A DNA stretch of 13,581 nt. Source: Vulcanimicrobiota bacterium. GTDB lineage: Bacteria > Vulcanimicrobiota > Vulcanimicrobiia > Vulcanimicrobiales > Vulcanimicrobiaceae. The DNA is taken from positions 1-13,581 of the forward strand of contig DAHUYY010000002.1 in the NCBI GenBank assembly GCA_027306845.1. The letters are read 5' to 3'. This document shows positions 6,663 through 12,817 of this stretch, in pieces (within the stretch, counting starts at the first letter, position 1; each line of letters begins with the position of its first letter). The position numbers and the translations under genes were made by a program. A model generated the notes under the pieces. It had not been told where the DNA came from and did no database searches. It saw only the letters and a program-made list of their open reading frames with translations.

Positions 6663-8030
6663 CTACGCGGCGTTTCCCTCGGCGCTTTCGCTCGCGCCGG
6701 TCATTCGTTCGCGAGCCTGGGAATCGAGTTGGCCGGCAAGGATGAACGCGATCGCGGCGACGGCTACGAATGCGAGGTAGGCCTCACGGAAACCGGCGTT
6801 GTGATTGTGGCGTAGATCGAAGAGACCGCCGGCGAGCGAGCCCCCGATAAGTTGCCCGACGATCAGTGCTTGGCTCAGAAAACCCAATGCAGTCGAACGA
6901 TGGGCTGGATCGGCGGCGTTCGTAATGATATATCGCGTCGGTGCGCCGAGGAGCGCGCCGAAGCCGATCCCCGCGACGAGCATCGCGACGAGGCTCCAGA
7001 AGAGCGAGGTAAAACCAAACGCAAAGATCGCCAGACCGAGCGCCGTGAATGCGCTGCCCAACAATAAGACGCTGCGGCTACCGATGCGATCGAGCGCTTT
7101 CCCGGAGGCGGGGATGACCGCGACAAAGGCGAGTGCACCGAGCGCGGCGATCGCACCCGCTTCGATTTCGTTACGGTGTTGTGCGGCGACGATCACCGTC
7201 GGCACGAAAAAGAGCGAGCCTTCGAGAATGCCGACGAGCAGCTCCAGCCCGTAGGTTTTCGCGAGTTGCGGAGTGCCGAAGAGCGCGAGTGGGACGACGG
7301 GGTGAGCGATCCGCCGTTCGAAGAGAAGAAAGGCCGCGAGGACCGCTGCGCCGGCAACACCCAACAGCGGGTCGAGTGTGGTAATCCCGGCGACCAGGGC
7401 GAGAAGCCCGGCGGTCATCGCGACGAGGCCGATTGCATCGAGCGGCGGACGACTGCGAGGCGCCGTGGTCGGCACGTCGCGCAGCGCGCGCACGAAGACC
7501 CAGGCTGCGAGCGGAACGTTCGCCGCGAAAATCCAGCGCCAACTTAAGGCGTGGGTGAGGATGCCGCCGATTGTCGGCCCCAGTACCGCTGCCGCGCCCC
7601 ACGTCGCTGCGACCGCGCCGAGCGCGGCACCACGCTTCTCAAGCGGAATGACGTCGCCGATCGCGGCGGTCGCAACCGGAAAGATGCCTCCGGCACCGAG
7701 CGCTTGCAGGGCACGCGCGAGGAGAAAGAGCGGATAATTCGGGGCGGCGATAGCGAGCAGAGAGCCGAGTGCGAAAAGCGAGATGCAGAGAAGATAGATC
7801 GGGCGCCGCCCGTAACGGTCGGCGAGGGTCGCGGCGATCGCGATACTCGCGACGTTGGCGAGCAGATAGAGCGTGAATATCCAGGCGAGATTTCCCAGCG
7901 GCACTGCAAACTCTCGGCCGATCGCCGGAAGGGCCGGCGAGAGCACGGAGAGATCGAGCGCACCGGCGAAAACTCCGAGCGCGAGCGTCAACAATAACGA
8001 GCGAGTAGTTTTATCGAGCGCCGGAATCAT
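6663..8030 (-). CDS. MFS transporter, DHA2 (EmrB/QacA-like) drug:proton antiporter family
   Basis: This is an inner-membrane transporter, probably exporting small hydrophobic compounds by proton exchange; the substrate is unknown. It has 455 residues and about 12-14 helices. Motifs include ALDLSVLSPALPAI (24-37) in helix 1, motif A LADRYGRRP (69-77), motif B-like RALQALGAG (106-114) and motif C GPTIGGIL (151-158), followed by SWRWIF (163-168), a combination typical of DHA2 exporters. A second motif A-like stretch, GKALDRIGSRS, lies in the second half. The ATG at 8030 overlaps the ctaB stop in an ATGA arrangement (8027-8030), so translation is probably coupled. A transporter placed directly behind heme O synthase could handle heme intermediates or a toxic compound, but nothing in the sequence identifies the cargo. 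Confidence 0.9.
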   Translation of the reverse strand: MIPALDKTTRSLLLTLALGVFAGALDLSVLSPALPAIGREFAVPLGNLAWIFTLYLLANVASIAIAATLADRYGRRPIYLLCISLFALGSLLAIAAPNYPLFLLARALQALGAGGIFPVATAAIGDVIPLEKRGAALGAVAATWGAAAVLGPTIGGILTHALSWRWIFAANVPLAAWVFVRALRDVPTTAPRSRPPLDAIGLVAMTAGLLALVAGITTLDPLLGVAGAAVLAAFLLFERRIAHPVVPLALFGTPQLAKTYGLELLVGILEGSLFFVPTVIVAAQHRNEIEAGAIAALGALAFVAVIPASGKALDRIGSRSVLLLGSAFTALGLAIFAFGFTSLFWSLVAMLVAGIGFGALLGAPTRYIITNAADPAHRSTALGFLSQALIVGQLIGGSLAGGLFDLRHNHNAGFREAYLAFVAVAAIAFILAGQLDSQARERMTGASESAEGNAA

Positions 8031-8947
8031 CGCAAGATAATTCGATCGACGACCATCGCCAACGACATCAGGGCGAGATAGACTAAAGAGTAGCGGAAGA
8101 GTTCGCGCGCGAAGGCGTTGGTTGCATCGCGGAGCGTGTGGAAGGCGTAGTAGAGGAAGAGCCCGCCGAGGATCGCTGCGGCAACGGCATATGCCGGGCC
8201 GAAGACGTGTAACGGATAGAACGCCAGCGACCCGAGGACTAAGATCGCGCTGTAGACGGCGATCTCGATGCGCGTGCGATGTTCGCCCACGACGTTGGGA
8301 AGCATCGGAATTCCGGCTTTATCGTAATCGGTCTCCGTCATCAGCGCGAGCGACCAAAAATGCGGCGGCGTCCACAAGAAGACGAGAACGAAGAGTCCGA
8401 ACGCCGCCGGCGCGAGCGTTCCGGTAACCGCAGCCCAACCGACGAGTGGCGGAATCGAGCCTGCCGCACCGCCGATCACGATGTTTAGCGGCGTTCTCCG
8501 CTTCAACCACATCGTATAAATCCCGACGTAGTAGAGATTGCCGGCGAGTGAAAGCCAAGCGGCAAGCGGATTGACGAAGAGAAAAAGAAGCGCAAACGCA
8601 AGCACGCCGAGCACGACGGCATAGATGGTTGCCGGAACGATGGTGATGCGCCCCGTCGGAATCGGCCGCGTCCGGGTTCGACGCATCAAACCGTCGATAT
8701 CGGCATCGTAGACGCAGTTGAGGGCGCCCGCCGATGCCGAGGAGAGCGCTCCGCCGAGAAGCGTCCAGAACACCAACCCCAGCGGCGGAATTCCGTGCGC
8801 GGCCATCAACATCGCCGCCAGCGTCGTAACGAGCAGCAGCACGATAATGCGCGGCTTCGTTAATTCAAGATAGGCAGCGGCGAGGCCGAGCGGGCCGCCG
8901 ATCGGGCGTGCGTCGAGCCCGTCGACGCGCGCAAGCGTCGAACTCAC
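8027..8947 (-). CDS. ctaB: Protoheme IX farnesyltransferase (heme O synthase)
   Basis: It attaches a farnesyl group to the vinyl side chain of heme B, giving heme O, the first step from protoheme to heme A. It is a UbiA-superfamily membrane prenyltransferase of 306 residues with about nine helices. The first Asp-rich motif is NCVYDADID (77-85, N-x3-D-x3-D), followed by MRRTRTRPIPTGRI (88-101). WTPPHFWSLAL (192-202) and the second Asp-rich region ETDYDKAGIPMLP (205-217) are classic CyoE/CtaB signatures, as is TKPRI (30-34) before the first helix. The start is GTG 8947, which overlaps the ctaA stop by four bases (GTGA, 8944-8947), so the two enzymes are probably made together. The farnesyl diphosphate-binding Asp residues are intact, so the enzyme should be active. 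Confidence 0.97.
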   Translation of the reverse strand: MSSTLARVDGLDARPIGGPLGLAAAYLELTKPRIIVLLLVTTLAAMLMAAHGIPPLGLVFWTLLGGALSSASAGALNCVYDADIDGLMRRTRTRPIPTGRITIVPATIYAVVLGVLAFALLFLFVNPLAAWLSLAGNLYYVGIYTMWLKRRTPLNIVIGGAAGSIPPLVGWAAVTGTLAPAAFGLFVLVFLWTPPHFWSLALMTETDYDKAGIPMLPNVVGEHRTRIEIAVYSAILVLGSLAFYPLHVFGPAYAVAAAILGGLFLYYAFHTLRDATNAFARELFRYSLVYLALMSLAMVVDRIILR

Positions 8948-9855
8948 CGAACGCTCGATTCACGCGGCAGCGCGATGCCGCGCACCGCCGCGAAACTAAA
9001 GGCGCTGCAGTAGGCGATGAATAGGAGCGCGGCGTTCGCCGCATGCGCTTCGCGCAGATCGGTTGGTAAGCGAAGGGCGACGTTCATCAAACCCAACAGC
9101 ACCTGCGTGCAGAGTAACGCGAAGCCGAGCGCGGAAGCGCCGCGAATTCGTGTGGAAGGTTCGCGCAGAAAAACCACAATCGTGGTAATCACCGAGAGTA
9201 AGAACGTGATCGCAGCGAACGTGCGGTGAAGCATCTGTACCTGCTGCGCTGGTTGCGTAACCAGTATGTGTCCGGCGCACTCCGGTAGCGTCAGACAGGC
9301 GAGCCCCGCGCCGCTCGAACTGACGTACGCTCCCACGCACATCGTTAAGAACGCGGCGATCGTCGTTGCGAGGAGGAGGGCGGGAACGGCGGTTGTAGCG
9401 TTCGTCGGCGCTGCAGATTCCTCCGCGTGCTCCGGAATCGTCGTTATAACGGCGATGGCGACAAGCGAAGCGATGAAGGCCATCGCCGTTCCCCAATGCA
9501 GAACGACGGAGATCGGCGAGTTTCCGAGCTTCACCGTCGCGGCGCCGAGCAAGACTTGGACGAGGAAGAGCACCGCGACGGCGATCACCAACGGGTCGAG
9601 CATCGGTGCGCGGCGGCGCAAGCGAATGGCAAGATAGGCAACGATAGCGACCAGGGGCGCGGTGGAGAAAGCAAAGAGCCGGTGCGTCCACTCCCAGATC
9701 GTGCCGTCGGACATCGAGGGAATCAATTTTCCATGGCAGAGCGGCCAGTCCGGGCAGGTCATTCCGGCACCGTTAATGCGCGTCCAACTCCCGAGTAGAA
9801 CGGCTCCAAAACCGACGATTGCGGCGGCGATCGCGAAACGGCGCAGATTTCTCAC
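8944..9855 (-). CDS. ctaA: Heme A synthase
   Basis: It oxidises the C8 methyl group of heme O to a formyl group, giving heme A for the caa3 oxidase. The 303 residues form two four-helix halves. The four heme-ligand His are H58 (EWTHR, with E55), H120 (LHWGTAM), H210 (LHRTFA) and H271 (AHAANA). Extracellular Cys pairs C34/C40 (GMTCPDWPLC) and C187/C193 (LACLTLPEC) match those of the Bacillus subtilis enzyme, so this is the Cys-containing class of CtaA rather than the Cys-less alphaproteobacterial form. The start is GTG 9855; no Shine-Dalgarno sequence is evident upstream, so initiation may be weak or leaderless. It is the first gene of the minus-strand run; ctaB follows with a four-base overlap. 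The opposing coxBAC operon encodes the probable recipient of heme A. Confidence 0.96.
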   Translation of the reverse strand: MRNLRRFAIAAAIVGFGAVLLGSWTRINGAGMTCPDWPLCHGKLIPSMSDGTIWEWTHRLFAFSTAPLVAIVAYLAIRLRRRAPMLDPLVIAVAVLFLVQVLLGAATVKLGNSPISVVLHWGTAMAFIASLVAIAVITTIPEHAEESAAPTNATTAVPALLLATTIAAFLTMCVGAYVSSSGAGLACLTLPECAGHILVTQPAQQVQMLHRTFAAITFLLSVITTIVVFLREPSTRIRGASALGFALLCTQVLLGLMNVALRLPTDLREAHAANAALLFIAYCSAFSFAAVRGIALPRESSVR

Positions 9856-9907
9856 AGAGTATTACGATACCCGCGGCCTCGGAGGTAGGCCTATGACAGG
9901 CGTCGCT

Positions 9908-9923
9908 CGCGCCTAAGGGCGCG
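9908..9923 (-). terminator. Small GC hairpin between the secreted-protein gene and ctaA
   Basis: A six-base-pair stem, CGCGCC and GGCGCG with a TAAG loop, lies just beyond the stop codon (9925-9927) of the minus-strand gene at 9925-10725. No T-run follows, so it is at best a weak or factor-assisted terminator. The rest of the 69-base gap holds a short inverted repeat (GGCCT 9875-9879, AGGCC 9887-9891) and no clear promoter for ctaA. Confidence 0.25.
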
Positions 9924-9924
9924 C

Positions 9925-10725
9925 CTAACAGTGCTCGGCTGCGCGCAGGATCGGCTGGGCGGCGCTACTCTCGTCACCGGCTATAGCAGGCAAGCGTTGC
10001 TGGAAATCGCGTGCAGCAAGCCGAGCGAGCTGCGTATCGCTCATCCCCGTTTGCTCCGACGGCGATTCTTGGCCGTTCCAGTAGGCCGGATAGCGCCCCG
10101 AGTAGATGGCGGTCCAGTCGCGATCGATCGCCGGCGTCATATGGATCTCGGTCGGGTCGGGGACCGTGGGAACGGTGTAATAGCCCGTGGTGTAACGCTG
10201 CATGCTCGCCTGCGTATCGCCGACGCGCATCATATCGTACGCTTCGAGCGTAGCGACGAAGCCATCGAGATCGCGTGCGGTCTTCCGCTGTCGCCCGACT
10301 GCGCCGCCGAGCGCATTTACAAATGCGACGAGCGCGGCCTTTTCCTTCGGATCTTTCACGCTCTTGGCAAAGTTGAGAATTTTCCCGGTTTCGCGATCGG
10401 CATCGCGCGCATTTCGTAAGAGACGGCCGGCGAGATTCGAAAGATCGTTGAGACCGTTGCGCCGGTCGATGCTATTGCCGTCGCTGAGTTTGACGGTGCG
10501 TAGACGTGCGATCGTCTGTTGCATTGTTGCGTCGTTGCGCATTGCCAGCAAAATTGCGGCATTTGCGTGGACGGCCATGCGCGTGCACGGCGTCGTCGCT
10601 TTTACCCGCACGATGACTTTGAGCGGCGGCAGCACCGGCGCCGATGCCGGGACGGGGGAGGGAGCCGGGGCGGCCGCCCCGGTGGAGGCGGCGAGTGCGA
10701 GGGCGACGATTCCTTTGACGATCAT
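9925..10725 (-). CDS. Secreted protein of unknown function
   Basis: No family is recognised. From the ATG at 10725 the protein has 266 residues and a clear Sec signal peptide: MIVKGIVALALAAS, then an A-rich region with likely cleavage near GAAA-PAP (about 19), followed by a Pro/Ala-rich linker (20-37). The mature part is largely alpha-helical and charged (about 48-175). It then has a Tyr/Pro-rich stretch with YTTGYYTVPTVPDPTEIHM and IYSGRYPAYWNGQESP, and ends in another helix. It has only two Cys, C47 and the very last residue C266, which could form a disulfide tying the N- and C-termini. An ATG at 10749 is in frame, but the AGGATGG sequence ten bases before 10725 and the normal signal-peptide length favour 10725. 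It is transcribed divergently from the lipoprotein gene and separated from ctaA by 69 bases. Confidence 0.8.
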   Translation of the reverse strand: MIVKGIVALALAASTGAAAPAPSPVPASAPVLPPLKVIVRVKATTPCTRMAVHANAAILLAMRNDATMQQTIARLRTVKLSDGNSIDRRNGLNDLSNLAGRLLRNARDADRETGKILNFAKSVKDPKEKAALVAFVNALGGAVGRQRKTARDLDGFVATLEAYDMMRVGDTQASMQRYTTGYYTVPTVPDPTEIHMTPAIDRDWTAIYSGRYPAYWNGQESPSEQTGMSDTQLARLAARDFQQRLPAIAGDESSAAQPILRAAEHC

Positions 10726-10763
10726 CGAAACACCATCCTGACGCGACATTTGACGGAATCAGG

Positions 10764-10772
10764 GGTATAGCA
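10764..10772 (-). promoter_or_regulatory. Possible extended -10 promoter for the secreted-protein gene
   Basis: On the minus strand this reads TGCTATACC: TG, one base, then TATACC (four of six matches to TATAAT), an extended -10 arrangement. It would start a transcript roughly 30 bases before the ATG at 10725. No convincing -35 box is seen. Confidence 0.3.
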
Positions 10773-10811
10773 TGCGCCTCAAAAGCGCTTTCTGCAAGGG
10801 GGCCGGAGTCG

Positions 10812-10823
10812 GTTCGGCCGAAC
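10812..10823. promoter_or_regulatory. 12-base perfect palindrome in the divergent spacer, possible operator
   Basis: GTTCGGCCGAAC is a perfect palindrome 10 bases before the GTG at 10834. A second perfect palindrome, AAAGCGCTTT, lies at 10782-10791. Both sit in the 108-base spacer between divergent genes, where a regulator could control both directions. Such GC palindromes can arise by chance, so this is a weak call. Confidence 0.25.
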
Positions 10824-10833
10824 TCATGGCCCC

Positions 10834-11271
10834 GTGAAGCGTCTCTCGGCCCTGCTGCTCTTGCTCGTCTTAGTCGGCTGCCGCGACGTACGCGTTCGAA
10901 CCTATGGCGAGGGGCTCACTTACGCCGCCGGGCATGGCGACCGCATCGCGATCATTCGCAGCCGCTCGCAGCTGCGACGGTACGGGCTATCCGCTCCCGA
11001 CGTCCGGTTTCGCACGGAGTTCTGCGTGGCACTTCTGATGGGCCCGCACGACCGCAGCGGCTTTCGGCAGATCGTCGAATCGATCGACGCCGGGCTCCGG
11101 CACGTCCGCGTGGTCGCCTTCGAACAGCCGCCGAGCAACGGTGGGGAGCCGACGCGGGCGTACCGCACCTATACGCTCTGGGTCATTCCCAACGCGGCCT
11201 ACCGGCGCGGAATCCAAGTGGTTGTCGTCACCCCGGAGGATCGCCAGGTCGCAGAGACGGTGCTCCCCTGA
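10834..11271 (+). CDS. Small lipoprotein, possibly PrcB-like fold
   Basis: This is a predicted lipoprotein of 145 residues: signal sequence MKRLSALLLLLVLVGC with lipobox LVGC and lipidated C16. The +2 residue is Arg, not Asp, which suggests outer-membrane sorting if the cell has one. The mature domain is small and beta-rich. RIAIIRSRSQLRRYG, then FRTEFCVALLMGPHDRSGFRQIVESI, then RTYTLWVIP recalls the C-terminal domain of PrcB-type proteins (a residue search string of the type S-x-E-x-L then D-F-x-x-x-x-V-L-x-x-x-G-x-x-x-x-G-G-Y). I offer this only as a possibility. The GTG start has no clear ribosome site; a three-codon ATG frame (10826-10837) overlaps it. Its stop overlaps the GH130 start by one base (TGATG), so the two are probably co-translated. 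Confidence 0.75.
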   Translation: MKRLSALLLLLVLVGCRDVRVRTYGEGLTYAAGHGDRIAIIRSRSQLRRYGLSAPDVRFRTEFCVALLMGPHDRSGFRQIVESIDAGLRHVRVVAFEQPPSNGGEPTRAYRTYTLWVIPNAAYRRGIQVVVVTPEDRQVAETVLP

Positions 11272-12332
11272 TGGTCGCGATCACGAATTTCTCCTACGAC
11301 GTCCATGTCGAGCGCCGGGGGCTCATCCTCGCGCCCGATGGTCGCGCCGATGCCGTCGAGGGCATGCTCAACCCGGCGTTCGTTCAGGCGCGCAATGGCG
11401 AGCGGATGCTCTTTCCGCGCATGGTCGCGGCCGGAAACGTCTCGCGCATCGGACGCTTTCGCCTCGCCGGCGGCACCTCCACCATCGACGAAGGCTACGC
11501 GCTCGAGCCGTCACTGCCATACGAGTTGCGCGCCGCGCATGGATGGGGCTGTGAAGATCCGCGAGTCACCTTCGTTCCGGCGCTCGACGCGTATTTAATG
11601 ACGTATACCGCATATGGGCCGCGCGGCGCGCGCATCGCGCTTGCAATTTCGCAAAGCGGAATTGAATACGAACGTCTCGGACTTATCGATTTTAGTGCGG
11701 CGGGCTTGCCCGATCACGACGACAAGGACGCCGCGTTTTTTCCGGAGCCCGTTCTCTCGCCTGAAGGGCATCTCTCGCTCGCGCTCTATCACCGGCCGAT
11801 GCTCCACCTTTCGGCGGTCAACGGCGTTGCCGCAATTCCGGTCATTCGCGCAATGCCGTACGACCAACGGGAGTCGATTCGCATCGCCTATATTCCACTC
11901 GAAAACGTGAAGCGCGACCGGCATGCATTATTACAGGTTCGCGAATCGGCGCTCGTGCTTTCACCGGAAGCAGCTTGGGGGCGCATTAAGGTCGGGGCCG
12001 GAACACCGCCGATCCGAATTCCCGAAGGTTGGTTATCGGTCTTTCACGGCGTCGATTTGCGCCGCATCGACGGCATCCATCCGCGATTTTCGTATAATGC
12101 CGGGATCGTCGTCCACGATTACGAACGCCCCGACCGCGTGCTCTACCGTTCGCCCGCGCCGTTTCTTGTAGCGACCGAACCCTACGAATGTCACGGCGTC
12201 GTCGATAACGTCGTCTTTCCCACCGGAATCGAACCGCTGCCGCAACTCGGCGAGCGCGTCTTCGATATCTACTATGGAGCCGCCGATTACGTCATCGCAG
12301 TCGCGCGCGTCCGCCTATCGCTGCGCGCATGA
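11271..12332 (+). CDS. Glycoside hydrolase family 130 protein, probable beta-mannoside phosphorylase
   Basis: GH130 enzymes have a five-bladed beta-propeller and act on beta-mannosides, most by phosphorolysis to mannose-1-phosphate, some by hydrolysis. The 353 residues show NPAFVQ (34-39), MLFPRMV (46-52), GWGCEDPRVT (91-100) with the probable catalytic acid D96, DDKDAAFFPEP (150-160), LYHRPM (172-177), GAGTPPIRIPEGWLSVFHG (242-260), YECHGVVDNVVFPTG (305-319) and YYGAADYVIA (334-343). K152 and R175, in the positions that bind phosphate in family phosphorylases, are kept, which favours phosphorylase over hydrolase. No signal peptide, so it acts in the cytoplasm. The exact sugar linkage cannot be read from sequence. 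The start overlaps the lipoprotein stop (TGATG) and has no Shine-Dalgarno, consistent with coupling. The stop overlaps the next gene by four bases. Confidence 0.88.
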   Translation: MVAITNFSYDVHVERRGLILAPDGRADAVEGMLNPAFVQARNGERMLFPRMVAAGNVSRIGRFRLAGGTSTIDEGYALEPSLPYELRAAHGWGCEDPRVTFVPALDAYLMTYTAYGPRGARIALAISQSGIEYERLGLIDFSAAGLPDHDDKDAAFFPEPVLSPEGHLSLALYHRPMLHLSAVNGVAAIPVIRAMPYDQRESIRIAYIPLENVKRDRHALLQVRESALVLSPEAAWGRIKVGAGTPPIRIPEGWLSVFHGVDLRRIDGIHPRFSYNAGIVVHDYERPDRVLYRSPAPFLVATEPYECHGVVDNVVFPTGIEPLPQLGERVFDIYYGAADYVIAVARVRLSLRA

Positions 12333-12817
12333 CGATATCGCTATTTCTAGCGATCTTCATCGTCATGGGTACGCTCGTCGTGGTTACGTCGATCGCGCGC
12401 TTACATCGATTGCAGATTCACGTCGCGGCCACTTCGGTGCCCGCGCCGCCTAAACCCTATCGCGACAAGCGCGTCTCGCATGCCGAACATGGTGCGGTCG
12501 ATGCGCGCGGCGTATGGGCGCTTGCCGCTCAGCCGAGCTGTTTTGAAGAGGTAGAAAAAAGCACCGGACCGCAAGCATACGTGCGGGCACATTTGCCGCG
12601 GCAAGCGCGGCGGGTTCCCTCCGGGCGGACGCTTATTTTCGGCAGTTGTCGCATCGTTATCGAAGGTAGAAGCGTTATCGTCGTTCGGGGCAACGAACGT
12701 ATCTCCGTCCCGGCACCCGCCGAACTCTACCAAACCGCATCGCGACTCTATCTGTTGGCGAGGGGTGCCGCAGGGGGGCCCGAGCTGCGCGCCTATAAAG
12801 TGGTCTCTCAACCGTGA
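12329..12817 (+). CDS. Single-pass membrane protein of unknown function
   Basis: No family is recognised. The 162-residue protein has an N-terminal membrane helix (about 3-22) with almost no residues before it, then a basic and Pro-rich linker (24-48) and a small C-terminal domain. That domain is beta-rich (TLIFGSCRIVIEGRSVIVVRG, about 101-121, looks like strands), with Cys at 71 and 107 that could pair if the domain is exported. The ATG at 12329 overlaps the GH130 stop (ATGA). Its own stop overlaps the prfC start (GTGA, 12814-12817). Such a tight fit suggests one transcript with coupled translation, but gives no direct clue to function. It may be anchored on the outer face of the inner membrane. 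Confidence 0.78.
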   Translation: MTISLFLAIFIVMGTLVVVTSIARLHRLQIHVAATSVPAPPKPYRDKRVSHAEHGAVDARGVWALAAQPSCFEEVEKSTGPQAYVRAHLPRQARRVPSGRTLIFGSCRIVIEGRSVIVVRGNERISVPAPAELYQTASRLYLLARGAAGGPELRAYKVVSQP

